A stretch of 64,000 nucleotides of DNA. It comes from an uncultured Collinsella sp. (GTDB taxonomy: Bacteria > Actinomycetota > Coriobacteriia > Coriobacteriales > Coriobacteriaceae). Shown here piece by piece: positions 25,701 through 34,551 of this stretch. The DNA lies in contig CABUZK010000007.1 of assembly GCA_902496115.1 (NCBI GenBank), positions 3,653 to 67,652 of the forward strand. Reading direction: 5' to 3'. Position 1 is the stretch's first letter. Each line of letters begins with the position of its first letter. The notes under the pieces are model-generated. The model had not been told where the DNA came from and did no database searches. It saw nothing but the letters and a program-made list of their open reading frames with translations. Made by a program: the position numbers and the translations under genes.

Positions 25701-28700
25701 TGGTTGGCGAGCTTTGCGTACGTGGCATTATCCGGATAGCGCTTGGCGTAACGCGCGTACTTCTCACTGGAAAGGCGAGAAGTAATGGTGACCTTGGTGT
25801 TGTACTCAGGCTGCGTGACAAGAAGGTTCTCCGCAGAGACGACACCAGTGTCGCTCGACTTGAAGAGGCGCCACTGCTGGCCGCTCATGTCGTCGTAGCC
25901 CTCGAGCTCAACCGGGACGATGCCCGAGCCCGCAGCGTCGGTAGACGCCTTGTCGTAGCTCCACGCGAGCTTACCATCGGCGTCGAGATACGCCTTCTGG
26001 AAGGCATGCATATTTGCGGTCACGCCGGCGGCGTCCTGGCCGTCGAGGATGGCCTCGGCGTAGCCCGCCTTGGCGGCCTCCATGAGCTTAAGCTCATTGT
26101 CGAGGTCGGCCTGATCCTGCGGCGCAACCGTGAAGTCAAGCGTCTTTGTGGCAGTGACCTCAGCGTTGTTCTTATCCGTAACCGTGCAGGTGAGTTTCGT
26201 GGAGACGGCGCTCTTACCGGCCTCGGGACGGAAGACCGTGCCCTTATAGCCGTTGAAGGTCACGTCATCGGTGCTCGCGGAGTACTCGACCTTATAGTAT
26301 TTTCCGTCGACGCCGAGCGTGCTCGTGCGCGGCATCTGGAGGTCATCGGTCAGGCCGTCCTTATTGGCAACCGCATCGGTACCGGAGTACTTGATGTTGT
26401 TGTAAATAAACGCCGCGTCGACCTTCTCCTGCAGCGCCTTCTTGTCGGCAGCAACCTTCTCGGGGTCGCCCTTGACGGTCACGGTGAAGTCGTGCGAGCC
26501 CTCGACATCGCTCGGGCCACCGCTCACAAACGAAACCGTCGCGGTCAGCGTAACAGCGCGATCGCTCGAAACGCGCGTCACCTTGCCGGTGTAGTCGTCC
26601 CAGCCATAACCGGACGGCCAAATGACATCGCCGTCGGAGCTCTTCCAGCTAACCTCGAACTTGTTCTTGGAACCCGCGCGGTACGGAAGCGTGAGGTTGG
26701 ACGTAACGGACTCGGCCGAATCGCCCGCAGCGTAACCGATCGCAATCTGCTCGGCGGCATCGTCGAGCATCTGCTGAACGCGGGCCTCGTCCCAAGCAAC
26801 CTGCACCGACTTGTTGGGCTGGTAGTACTCAGTCTTGCCATCGCGCGACAGCTCAAACACAACATCGGCGCCACGCAGACCGTCGATGTTGTAACCGGTA
26901 TAGTCGTTGGGGTCAATGAAGAAGAAGGTCACATCGCCGTTGGTCTTATCCTGAGCGTCGGAGATACCGACCGTGGCTTTGTCATCCTCTGCATTAAAGG
27001 CAACGCCGCCCTCGGAGACCTTGACGTCAATATCGGTAAATCCCAGATCGGCAAGCTGCGCCTTCAGCGCGTCATTGACGTTGCCGCCCTTAGCGCTGTA
27101 ATCAACGGCGATCTGTTTATTGGCATCGTTGAGCTTTTGGACTGCAGCCTCAAGCGAGCCTGCGGCGATAACCTTGTTGGTGGAGACGAGCTCGACCGTC
27201 GAGCTTCCGCTCGTGGCGACAGCCTTCAGACACTTGCCAGCAGCAGATGCCGAGACCGTCGCCTCGGCGCCCGACATATCGGACAGCAGCGTCCAGTCGG
27301 CCGCGGGAGCCTTCGCGTCGTCGGCCGCATACCAAGCAACAGTCGCCTGACCGGTGACGTCGATACCGTTAGTGGCCGAACCGTCGGCGCGCTTGGCCTG
27401 CGCCGTCGCCTTAACGCTATCGCCCGCGACGAGATGGGTCGAATCGCTATTGATCTGCGGCGCAGTGGTCACACGCAGCAGGTTATACTCCCCCGCCGCG
27501 GTAACGCTATCGGGCGAAACCCACTCAACGGTGTTATCGAGCGCGCTCGCGGTGACCTTGATCTTCTTGCCGACAAGCGCATCCGTAATAGTCAGGCTGC
27601 CATCAGTCGTATCGACGCCGTCGGTGAGCTCGGTCCAATCGGTACCGTTCTCGCTCGCGTACCACGCCATGGTGAGGTCGGCATCATCGGGCACGTCCTT
27701 GGTCGAGCCCGACCAAGGACCCGGAACCTGCACGCTCGGTGTGATCTTTGAACCCACGCTCAGCGTAACGTTCTTATCGGCAAGCTCAATGCCCGCCAGC
27801 TTGTACTGGCCCTTAAGCGTCACGGGGCCAAGCGGAGCAACAGACTGCGTGCCGCCGGAGGAGCTCTTCTTCTGCGTGCTGAAAACGGTATTTTCGCTCG
27901 TCACCTTTACGCGCAGATACTTGCCGGCATAGGCGGCGTCAACGGTATAGGTGGCCTCGGTAGCACCGGGGATATCGGTGTAAGCGGAGTCGAAGCTCGA
28001 GCTACTATTTGCATACTGCCACTGGTAGGTCACATTATCGGTGCGGTCGATATAGCTGTACTTCGAGCCGTCCTTTTTGCGCACCTTGGTCTTGAGCTTA
28101 TCGCCCACGTGCACGCCGTTGGTGGCAGGAGAGCCCTCAAACTGCACGTCGTAAAGCTCAACCTGACCCGCAACCGAGACAGGACCTGCCGCATAGTAGG
28201 GCTTCTCCTCGCCATAGCCGCCATTGGCCTTAGCCACGACGTAGTAGCCCTTAAGGGCGGCGGTCACCGTCAGGGTGTTACCGGTCTCACCCTCGATAGG
28301 CGTGTTGCACGAGCTCGCGTATTTCGCGGTGCCCTTATACCACTGCCACGTGACATGCGAATCGGTGGTAACGTCGGTGGAACCCGCCTTGGCGGTCGCC
28401 GTAATCGTGGAGCCAACCTCGACTTTGCCCGAAGTCGGGCTCATAGTCACGCTCGAGACATTAATTGAACCCGCGGCTGCAACGAGAGCGCCCGTCGAGT
28501 TGGTCGTGCTCGAAGAGCCGATCTTCGAAGACACCTTGCACTTGAGGTACTTGCCGCCCAAAGCATCGGTTAGCTCGAGGGTCTCACCCGTGGCACCCGC
28601 AATGTCGATATACTTGCCACTCTTGGTGCCAGAGCACTGCCACTGATAGTTGAGCTTGCTCGCGTCGATAAACGTCGAGGCGCCCTTCTCCTTGGCGCGA

Positions 28701-29893
28701 GCCTGGGCGGTATCGCCAACCGCGAACACGGAGTTGTTGGTCTTGGGATTGATGAGCGAAACCGCGTAGACGTCCACCGCACCGGCCTGTTTGACCTTGT
28801 TGGAGGTGGTCTTGCTCACCGTATTTACGCCAGCAGTAGCCTCGACTCTGATGTACTTGCCCTCGAGGTCATCGGTCACCGTGAGGGAAGCGCCCGTCTC
28901 GCCCTCGATCTTGGTAAAGCCCGAGTACTGCGAGGTAGATGCGGACCAGGTGTAGGTGACCTTGGCGTCGGAGCCCGCGGGGCTCGACCAATCCTTGTAC
29001 GGCGTCGCCATCAGAGTATCGCCTATGCTCGGCGCGTCGCTACTCAGCTTGACGCTGTAAAGCTCCATTTGGCCGGCGCCCAGCACGGGGCCGGGGATGC
29101 TGTTAGGATTAATGCCCGAGCCGTACGAAACAGAGGGGCCGTAGTGGTCCTTGCCGTCTGCCGTCACCTTGCAGATGAAGTATTTGCCCTCCATCGCGTC
29201 AGTGATGGTGAGCGACTGCTCGTGGCCTACGACCTCAGTGTAATCGGCGGCGTCGCTGCTGGCCTTGACCGTGCCGGCGAGCCAGGTATAGGTCCAGGCG
29301 CCGGGGTTAGCGACCGATTTGGTCTCGGTCGTAGGGTCGCCCCAGTAGTCCTCGGTCTCGACCTCATCGTACATATTGGCCCAGAGCGTATCACCCACAT
29401 TGAGCGCGCCGGACTTCGTCGAATACGAGTTGTCCTTATCCTTGGCGTCCTGGATATAGACCTTAGCCTCGCTCGAAAGCGTTGTAGCGGACGCAGCGGC
29501 AACGGCGTTCTTCCGCTCCGAAGCAACGGGCGCCGCCGCAGGGTTCTCGGACTCAGTCGCGTTGTCTGCGGCGGTGTCAGCACCATTCGCGCCGCTCGCA
29601 GTTGCGCCCTGATCTGCGCCGGCGCCATCGGCAGCAGCGCTCGCCGCCGCACCGTTCGCGCCGGTGTCGGCAGCAGTGTCATCGTTGGCCGCCGCGCCCT
29701 CGCCGCCCGTTGCGGCCTGAGCAACGGCATCGGCAATGCCCTCGGCGCCCTCGGCCCAAAGTTGCGCCGGCGTAGTGCCAAAAGCCATGGCAAAAGCCAG
29801 GAACGCCACCAGACCGCGCTTGGCTACGCCACGGGCAATCGCTCCATGGCGACGCCACGAGGCGCGCTGGCTCTCGTCCTCAAACATATCCAT
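22733..29893 (-). CDS. Giant surface protein with three DUF4430 domains
   Basis: About 2,386 aa. A signal peptide (hydrophobic core about residues 28-46) and an Ala/Asp-rich linker lead into seven to nine Ig-like repeats (about 145-905), each with VGD..., W and a GKYL-like strand. Mixed Ig-like and helical segments follow to about 1400. Three DUF4430 domains lie at about 1418-1525, 1537-1650 and 1660-1767 (shared GTWGWYLNSITSP and VVWCYS-like ends). A PQQ/WD-like propeller (1825-2188), one InlB B-type repeat (2193-2258), a Lys/Ser linker and a terminal helix plus KRR complete it; no LPxTG is seen. A cobalamin riboswitch precedes it. Likely a surface corrinoid-binding protein (inference). ATG 29893 is 4 nt after AGGAG; 29887 and 29974 are alternatives. 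Confidence 0.85.
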   Translation of the reverse strand: MDMFEDESQRASWRRHGAIARGVAKRGLVAFLAFAMAFGTTPAQLWAEGAEGIADAVAQAATGGEGAAANDDTAADTGANGAAASAAADGAGADQGATASGANGADTAADNATESENPAAAPVASERKNAVAAASATTLSSEAKVYIQDAKDKDNSYSTKSGALNVGDTLWANMYDEVETEDYWGDPTTETKSVANPGAWTYTWLAGTVKASSDAADYTEVVGHEQSLTITDAMEGKYFICKVTADGKDHYGPSVSYGSGINPNSIPGPVLGAGQMELYSVKLSSDAPSIGDTLMATPYKDWSSPAGSDAKVTYTWSASTSQYSGFTKIEGETGASLTVTDDLEGKYIRVEATAGVNTVSKTTSNKVKQAGAVDVYAVSLINPKTNNSVFAVGDTAQARAKEKGASTFIDASKLNYQWQCSGTKSGKYIDIAGATGETLELTDALGGKYLKCKVSSKIGSSSTTNSTGALVAAAGSINVSSVTMSPTSGKVEVGSTITATAKAGSTDVTTDSHVTWQWYKGTAKYASSCNTPIEGETGNTLTVTAALKGYYVVAKANGGYGEEKPYYAAGPVSVAGQVELYDVQFEGSPATNGVHVGDKLKTKVRKKDGSKYSYIDRTDNVTYQWQYANSSSSFDSAYTDIPGATEATYTVDAAYAGKYLRVKVTSENTVFSTQKKSSSGGTQSVAPLGPVTLKGQYKLAGIELADKNVTLSVGSKITPSVQVPGPWSGSTKDVPDDADLTMAWYASENGTDWTELTDGVDTTDGSLTITDALVGKKIKVTASALDNTVEWVSPDSVTAAGEYNLLRVTTAPQINSDSTHLVAGDSVKATAQAKRADGSATNGIDVTGQATVAWYAADDAKAPAADWTLLSDMSGAEATVSASAAGKCLKAVATSGSSTVELVSTNKVIAAGSLEAAVQKLNDANKQIAVDYSAKGGNVNDALKAQLADLGFTDIDVKVSEGGVAFNAEDDKATVGISDAQDKTNGDVTFFFIDPNDYTGYNIDGLRGADVVFELSRDGKTEYYQPNKSVQVAWDEARVQQMLDDAAEQIAIGYAAGDSAESVTSNLTLPYRAGSKNKFEVSWKSSDGDVIWPSGYGWDDYTGKVTRVSSDRAVTLTATVSFVSGGPSDVEGSHDFTVTVKGDPEKVAADKKALQEKVDAAFIYNNIKYSGTDAVANKDGLTDDLQMPRTSTLGVDGKYYKVEYSASTDDVTFNGYKGTVFRPEAGKSAVSTKLTCTVTDKNNAEVTATKTLDFTVAPQDQADLDNELKLMEAAKAGYAEAILDGQDAAGVTANMHAFQKAYLDADGKLAWSYDKASTDAAGSGIVPVELEGYDDMSGQQWRLFKSSDTGVVSAENLLVTQPEYNTKVTITSRLSSEKYARYAKRYPDNATYAKLANQDVSATVTVLGTSGQVAPEVTATCSVIGIDADGNQQTWTAAEPYTLKTGSTAADLSEALFKKHGLTADYGMGTWGWYLNSITSPVDAGRTLGYDSQTGAYWQLFINGTAASVGAGGYVLEAGDSVVWCYSKYGDPAPTDQLSVSCEVVGQAKDGSQQTWAQPTTIQVKEGSTAAELSEQVFKQAGIGADTGTGSYGWYLNSLTSPFDEDVKLSTEKVDASTWNYWQFFVNGKLANVGAGNYTLKAGDKVSWVYGSDGTIPGQTKASLQIIGVDSGGNVQTWAPAADYTMVDTATVADATELAFKQSGISADYGTGTWGWFLNSITSPFDERTLAWDSTTGAYWKLFIDGKPSDLGAGSVQLKDAKSIAWVYTAGDKLPDPDALTTDPNAPKSNFDSAWPAFAGGKVNGSVAEVPTPSGAAESAWDEPADIKGDAKGVSDLLIIDGNICAVKGNRIVLIDSETGKKELASCSIGANIGYFCRPAYKDGYLVVPFEDGSLGIFVLDKKDGQYSIACRYKTPSLGIKDTQALTSVTISGGKAYAGFTVVDGSEGALVCVDLASGKVDWTTDKKKSETNENEGYYWAGAAASGDDIIIGNESGKVALIDGSNGKELSSVSVGTPVRSGIIAVEVGENGDGTYLAVSRDNGTLYKIRRSGDKLTLEGKPVAFAAISTSTPAVSNGLAYVCGMDIEGYGTLSVIDLSTMSVKKSIRADKGESKSTPLVSVQGNDTYVYFTCNALPGGVYAYKLGDDAAQMIFTPDAKYREYCTASIICDEKGNLYYANDSGRLFKLAGAESWRVAFDVQGGSYVAPRYVAKNKMVSEPAAPTRDGYTFLGWYTAEGEKWDFAKDVVTADMTLYAKWTKNAVNPGGNGGSGSNSGSGNVGAGSGSGNGTNGQQAGGAVAPGQKPVSSTTTKSKDGKDSKKKDKKSDKKSSKSSSKSDTGSSAAATAKKPAAAPAQESGFNPLAIVGVAAGVIGLAVIGVFVFTKRR

Positions 29894-30034
29894 TTGTCTC
29901 CTACTGTCTGCACTTGGAGCATTGCCCAGCGGCTGCCCCACGTCATCGCGCACATTGCGCTCGAGTACCCCCATCGGGGTCCCCCTTCCCTCCAGAGCCC
30001 AACGCGTACCGGCGGCATGCGCCGCGGCCGCGTA

Positions 30035-30215
30035 CAAGATGGGAGGCGATCCGACTTAACCTTACCGACCCGGGCGCGCCGTCCGATCTGCGACGCGACC
30101 ATCCCGGGCCAAGAGGAATTACGGTTACTGGTACAGCCGGGGACTTGCACCCCGATTCTCCCAAACGCGCAGGAAAACCACGCATTCGTGCGTCTCCGCA
30201 CCACCATCTAGGCCA
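30035..30215 (-). ncRNA. Cobalamin riboswitch
   Basis: On the minus strand the conserved core is plain: GAATCGGGGTGCAAGTCCCC, then GGCTGTACCAGTAACCGTAA (30116-30157), followed by stems and a B12-box-like AAGTCGGATCGCCTCCCAT (30039-30058). This is the cobalamin-binding RNA architecture (known family). It lies about 140 nt before the start of the giant DUF4430 gene. A GC-rich hairpin region and a G-rich ribosome site near 29980-30000 could form the expression platform. It should lower expression of the operon when cobalamin is plentiful. Confidence 0.88.
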
Positions 30216-30245
30216 TCGATTATTACTGTCAATATGGTAGCACGC

Positions 30246-30283
30246 AAAAGGGCCCCGCACACAGGCGAAGCCCAAGGTAAAAG
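30246..30283 (-). terminator. Probable terminator after the UbiB-like gene
   Basis: On the minus strand GGGCTTCGCC pairs, with G-U pairs, to TGCGGGGCCC and is followed by TTTTG. It stands 42 bp after the UbiB-like stop codon. Confidence 0.6.
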
Positions 30284-30324
30284 CTATGGTTTGCGATAGG
30301 AGAATGCGGTGACGGTCACGGCCT

Positions 30325-32088
30325 CTAACGCTTGCCGCCGTGGCTGTTGCGCCAAATCTCGCGGCCCAGCATCAGCGCCAGCACCAGCGCACTCACGTAG
30401 CCCATAAAGCCAATGACCGGGATACCGAACACAACCGGCTCGATGCGCGCGTAGTACACCACCGACGAACCGATAAACAGGCCGGCGATCACAATTGCCA
30501 TCGACATGCGGTCGATAATTCCACCCAGCTGCCGCAGCGCCTTATCGCTGCTCATGATCTGCGTGTTCACCTTAAGCTGGCCGCGCGTGAGCATGCGCGA
30601 CGCCAAGCCCAGATACTCGGCCGCCTCGAGCGAGCCTTTTGCCGCGCGATAGCTGCTCGCGGCAAGATCGCGCCCCATTTCGCGGACGCGCGCATAGGTG
30701 CTCTTCTCGTTTTTGATATGCGTCTGGATAATCTGAATCATGTTGACGTTGGGCATGTACTCGGTCAGCAGGCCCTCAAGCGTCACCATGCCGCGGGCGA
30801 ACATCGTCACCACGCTCGGCAGCTCAACGTCGTTTTTGCGCGCCAAATTTAGCAGCGAGGTCAAAAACTCGCCGATATCAAGATCCTTAAGGTCAAGACC
30901 CGCAAAGTCGGCGACGATAAAGTCCAGGTCGGACAAAAACGCCGAATGGTCGAGCTCGGCCGAATCGCCGCGCGTCACGGCAAAGCGCATGAGCGAATCC
31001 TTGAGCTTGGGCACGTCGCCCTCGGCCACGGCGAAAATCATGTCCTTGACGATACCGCGGTCATGGCTCGACATACGCCCGACCATGCCCAGGTCAATAA
31101 AGTAGACGATGCCGTCCTTGAGGATGATGTTTCCCGCATGCGGGTCGGCATGGAAAAAGCCGTCATCGAGCACCTGCGTCGAGTAGTCCTCGACAATCGC
31201 CGAGCCGATCTTTTCCAGGTCATAGCCCTCGGCCACCAGGCGCTCGGGATCGGCAATCGAGATGCCGTCGATGTAGTCCATAACCACGACGTGTTCGGTG
31301 CAAAGGTCCAAGTAGGATTTGGGACACGACACGCCATGCACGCTTTTGTGGAACTCATAGAAATCGTTGAGGTTTTTGGCCTCGGCCAAAAAGTTGGTCT
31401 CCTCGCGAAACGAGGTCCACAGCTCCTCGACCACGCCGTGCAGGTCAACAAACTGATCGGTGTTGACGAACTTGGAAACGATGCGCACCACCGAACGGAT
31501 GATGTCGATATCCTGCGCCATGACCTGTTGCGCGCCGGGGCGCTGTACCTTAACGGCCACGTCCTCGCCGGTCACCAGACGGGCGCGGTGCACCTGCGCA
31601 AGCGACGCGCTACCGAGCGGGTTGGGGTCGATCGCGTCGAACATCTGCCCCAGGCGCTGGCCGTATTCCTCTTCCAGACAGCGGAGCACTACCTCATACG
31701 GCACCGGCTCTACGTCGGAGCGCAAGCGGCGCAGCTCGTCGCAAAACCGTTGCGGCAAAATCTCGGAGCGGTTAGCCAGGATCTGCCCCATCTTGACGAA
31801 CATGGGGCCAAGCTCTTCGAGCAGGCGGCGCAGGCGTACCGGCGTAAGGTTATCCCATACGCGGTACTTCTTGATCAGGCGAACGATCTGCCCAATGCGT
31901 TCGCGGCGGCCTGCCGGCGTGAGCTGGTATTCCTCGTCCGGCGCCATCGCGTCGGGCTCCTCAGGAACCATATCGACAGCACGCGGCTTCTTGCGAGCGC
32001 CCGAGACGGCGGCATCGACCTCATCGACAACCGCCGCCTCGTCACCCAAGGGATCTAGATTGTTGTAGTCGGTGGTGGAATCTGCCAT
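30325..32088 (-). CDS. AarF/UbiB-family protein kinase-like protein
   Basis: A 587-aa protein of the ABC1/UbiB atypical kinase family. Seen: the KxGQ-type motif (VKMGQILANRSEILP, about residue 95), an Ala-rich loop GSASLAQVHRARL, VAVKVQRPG with the ATP lysine, DGFFHADPHAGNI (catalytic loop) and FIDLGMVGRM (metal-binding DLG). Two C-terminal transmembrane helices (IVIAGLFIGSSVVYY and FMGYVSALVLALML) anchor it. UbiB members support isoprenoid lipid metabolism. It starts 8 nt after the stop of the phasin-like gene, so the two form an operon. Confidence 0.92.
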   Translation of the reverse strand: MADSTTDYNNLDPLGDEAAVVDEVDAAVSGARKKPRAVDMVPEEPDAMAPDEEYQLTPAGRRERIGQIVRLIKKYRVWDNLTPVRLRRLLEELGPMFVKMGQILANRSEILPQRFCDELRRLRSDVEPVPYEVVLRCLEEEYGQRLGQMFDAIDPNPLGSASLAQVHRARLVTGEDVAVKVQRPGAQQVMAQDIDIIRSVVRIVSKFVNTDQFVDLHGVVEELWTSFREETNFLAEAKNLNDFYEFHKSVHGVSCPKSYLDLCTEHVVVMDYIDGISIADPERLVAEGYDLEKIGSAIVEDYSTQVLDDGFFHADPHAGNIILKDGIVYFIDLGMVGRMSSHDRGIVKDMIFAVAEGDVPKLKDSLMRFAVTRGDSAELDHSAFLSDLDFIVADFAGLDLKDLDIGEFLTSLLNLARKNDVELPSVVTMFARGMVTLEGLLTEYMPNVNMIQIIQTHIKNEKSTYARVREMGRDLAASSYRAAKGSLEAAEYLGLASRMLTRGQLKVNTQIMSSDKALRQLGGIIDRMSMAIVIAGLFIGSSVVYYARIEPVVFGIPVIGFMGYVSALVLALMLGREIWRNSHGGKR

Positions 32089-32096
32089 CTGCGCTG

Positions 32097-32513
32097 CTAC
32101 TCGGCCTCTTCGGTGTCCTCTGCATCGTCGGGCTCAACGGACTCGACGGGCACCGAGGTCACGTTGTCCTCGACCGAATCGACGATGTCGCGCACATGGG
32201 CCAAAAAGGCCGTGCGCTCGGGGGCGGTCATAACGCGGACGCGGGCCAGGATGAGCTCGTCGAGCACGCGCTGCGCCGCAGTCTCACCCTGCATGCCCAG
32301 GCGCTCGGTCAGGTCGGAGATGGTGCCGCCGGCCTGCTCGAACATGTCGGACACGCTGCGGGCTATATCGGGGGTGCCGGCGTCCTTGCGAACCTGCTCG
32401 CCTTTGGTATTGAGGTCGTCGAGGACCTTCTTGCCGCCCTCGACGGCAACGGCGGCGGCGCCGAAGCCCACGTTGATGGCACCGTTAACAAGCTGATCGA
32501 ATTTCATAACCAT
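32097..32513 (-). CDS. Phasin-like coiled-coil protein
   Basis: A 138-aa protein. The N-terminal half (FDQLVNGAINVGFGAAAVAVEGGKK) and the following helices resemble phasin or PhaF/PhaI-like proteins that sit next to UbiB-like genes; the C-terminal half has a winged-helix-like stretch (RVLDELILARVRVMTAPERTAF) and an acidic tail. ATG 32513 has GGAG 7 nt upstream. Its exact role is unknown, but its operon with the UbiB-like kinase suggests an accessory role in the same process. Confidence 0.7.
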   Translation of the reverse strand: MVMKFDQLVNGAINVGFGAAAVAVEGGKKVLDDLNTKGEQVRKDAGTPDIARSVSDMFEQAGGTISDLTERLGMQGETAAQRVLDELILARVRVMTAPERTAFLAHVRDIVDSVEDNVTSVPVESVEPDDAEDTEEAE

Positions 32514-32604
32514 GGTTGGCTCCAATCGTGAACAACTGCATTGGCCTTCTTGTACCCAAGATTGGGTGAACGACACAAAATCGTTTTATCGCTGGGATAG
32601 AAAT

Positions 32605-32643
32605 CGAGTGGGGCAAAGCCTTTGACGGCGTTTGCCCCACTCG
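32605..32643. terminator. 13-bp hairpin between two minus-strand genes
   Basis: CGAGTGGGGCAAA (32605-32617) pairs with TTTGCCCCACTCG (32631-32643). It follows the stop of the C69 dipeptidase gene by 18 bp. There is no T-run, so intrinsic termination is uncertain. Confidence 0.55.
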
Positions 32644-32661
32644 CTCGCTGCAAGGCCGTCT

Positions 32662-34185
32662 TTACCTTACGTTATCGTTCATCGCGAAGGAATTCTTCAT
32701 GGCACAGCTCGTGGTGTAGAGCACCTTGCCCAACAGGGCGTCGGTCTCCACGCGCACGAGCTCGGCAAAGGCCTCGTTGGCGCGGGCGAGCTCGGCAGGC
32801 ACCTCGGCCTCGGGCAGTGCGGCTACGACAGCGTCAACGTCGTGAATCTGCTTGTGGCCCATGCCGCCGACCTTCTCCTGATAATCCTCGACCGCGCGAC
32901 CGCACTCATGGAAGCGAACATCGGCCAAGGCACCGATCAGGCGATTTGCCCAATAGAAATTCTCGGACGTCACGCGAGCCTGTGTGTCGGCATAGTACTT
33001 GGGCATGGTCTCGACATTGGCGTACAGCGGTACGAGCGCGTTAAACGAGTTGGAGCCAAACGCCATCCACTGCACGGCGCGATACGCCGGCTGCGCATAG
33101 GGGCGCAGCTGCAGCACGGCAAGCTGGCTGTTGCGGTTGATGCCGATGGGACGATAGGCGCCGCGCGTGGCGGGCGTGCCCTTGCTGCCGTAGCAGTCGT
33201 ACTCCGTGCCCTGGTAGTGGCTCGAAAGCACGTACTTGATGTCCTCGATGGTCACCTTGCGTTCGGGCACGCGGCTCCAGGGGATGTCATCGCTTTCGGG
33301 CGTGTAGTCGGCGTCGGGACCGTCCCACACATCGCTGGGGTTGAGGCAGCGCTGCATGTACCAGGCGCGCGGCGTGTTGTAGACGTGGTCGCTGTCGCTG
33401 TGCGAGCCAAAGGCCTCGCGCGGGTTAAAGACCGCGGCGGGACCGTCGCCCTCGACGCCCAGCGTCAGGTCCAGATGCCACTCGGCCATCCAGGAGCGCA
33501 GGTCGGCGGAGCACATGTGGTCGACCTGAGCGCCCTCGGCGTCATCCAGGTCAAAGCTATCGATACCCAGCTGGTTAGGCATGGTCACATAGGCGTCATC
33601 GGGCACGCGCTTGGCGATCCAGTGGTGGCCGCCGATGGTCTCGAGCCACCAGATCTCGTCCACGTCACTAAAGGCGATGCCGTTGTTCTCGTAGGTGCCG
33701 TAGCGCTCGAGCAGGTCGCCCAGGATGCGCACGCCGTCGCGGGCGGACTTGGCGTACGGCAGCACCAGGGTCACCATATCCTCCTCGCCCAAACCACCGG
33801 GCTGCGCCGGAACATAGCCGTCCTCGCCTTCGTTACCCTTGGCGGGCACATAGTCCACGAGCGGATCGGCGCCGCGGACGCGCTCGTTGGTGGTGAGCGT
33901 CTCGGTTGCGGACATGCCAACATTGAGCTCATTGAAGCCGGCCTCGGCCCAAATGCCGTGACCCGGAACAACGTCGGGGACGCTCGTGTAACGCATGGGG
34001 TTGTCGGGCAGCTCAACGGTCAGGTGGCTCAGGACGCTCGTGTAGACACGCGGCTGCTCGTCGGGGTGCACCACGCGCATGCGCTTGGGCTCAAACACCC
34101 CGTTGGACGAGTCCTCATTGCGGGCAACCAGCGTCGAGCCGTCGTAGCTCGCGTTCTTACCAACCAAAATCGTTGTGCACGGCAT
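32662..34185 (-). CDS. C69-family dipeptidase
   Basis: A 507-aa N-terminal-nucleophile hydrolase of the peptidase C69 (PepD-like) family. MPCTTILVGKNASYDGSTL puts the nucleophile Cys at position 3, which requires trimming or Met removal; ARNEDSSNG and WAEAGFNELNVGMSATET are conserved in the family. No signal peptide, so probably cytoplasmic. ATG 34185 is preferred because AAGGAGG precedes it by 6 nt. It ends in a hairpin (32605-32643). Confidence 0.9.
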   Translation of the reverse strand: MPCTTILVGKNASYDGSTLVARNEDSSNGVFEPKRMRVVHPDEQPRVYTSVLSHLTVELPDNPMRYTSVPDVVPGHGIWAEAGFNELNVGMSATETLTTNERVRGADPLVDYVPAKGNEGEDGYVPAQPGGLGEEDMVTLVLPYAKSARDGVRILGDLLERYGTYENNGIAFSDVDEIWWLETIGGHHWIAKRVPDDAYVTMPNQLGIDSFDLDDAEGAQVDHMCSADLRSWMAEWHLDLTLGVEGDGPAAVFNPREAFGSHSDSDHVYNTPRAWYMQRCLNPSDVWDGPDADYTPESDDIPWSRVPERKVTIEDIKYVLSSHYQGTEYDCYGSKGTPATRGAYRPIGINRNSQLAVLQLRPYAQPAYRAVQWMAFGSNSFNALVPLYANVETMPKYYADTQARVTSENFYWANRLIGALADVRFHECGRAVEDYQEKVGGMGHKQIHDVDAVVAALPEAEVPAELARANEAFAELVRVETDALLGKVLYTTSCAMKNSFAMNDNVR

Positions 34186-34284
34186 GCGCATCCTCCTTGA
34201 GCGAAGAAATCAAACGGTAACAGTGTATCGCTTCGGCGCAAAAAGGGCGAAACCACGGCACCTCGGAACCCCCTCGGAACCCCT

Positions 34285-34514
34285 GTGGTCAAAAAATGCC
34301 AAATATGAGTACTGTCACCAATTTAGTAGCAGCAAATTTCCTTGTAATGAGTGCTGAAGATCACTATTTGTCCAAAAGCGAGACAGCGTTATTCCCCATA
34401 GGTTCAATAAAATGGGTTTCCTAACGAGAATGAATATCGTTAGGAAACCCAAAAGACGTAAAACATATGTGACTATCATGGCAACAGTACTCATATTTGG
34501 CGCTTTTTGACCAC
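34285..34514. mobile_element. MITE-like 230-bp element with 31-bp inverted ends
   Basis: The ends (34285-34315 and 34484-34514) are inverted copies of one 31-nt motif with two mismatches. Inside is a 14-bp hairpin, GGGTTTCCTAACGA (34414-34427) with 34437-34450. There is no open frame. A third copy of the motif stands alone at 101-131. The layout fits a non-autonomous miniature element; the motif could equally be a regulator site that occurs twice head to head. Confidence 0.5.
34414..34450. terminator. 14-bp perfect hairpin inside the MITE-like element
   Basis: GGGTTTCCTAACGA and its complement surround 9 nt. An A-rich stretch follows on the plus strand; a T-rich run would follow in the opposite sense. 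It may act as a terminator. Confidence 0.45.
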
Positions 34515-34551
34515 GTGGTATATGGCTAACCCCTCAAACAGCCCAAAACGC

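Noticed and set aside
30001..30037. Longer start (30037) for the giant protein
   Set aside because: It would put the first codons inside the cobalamin riboswitch with no ribosome site.
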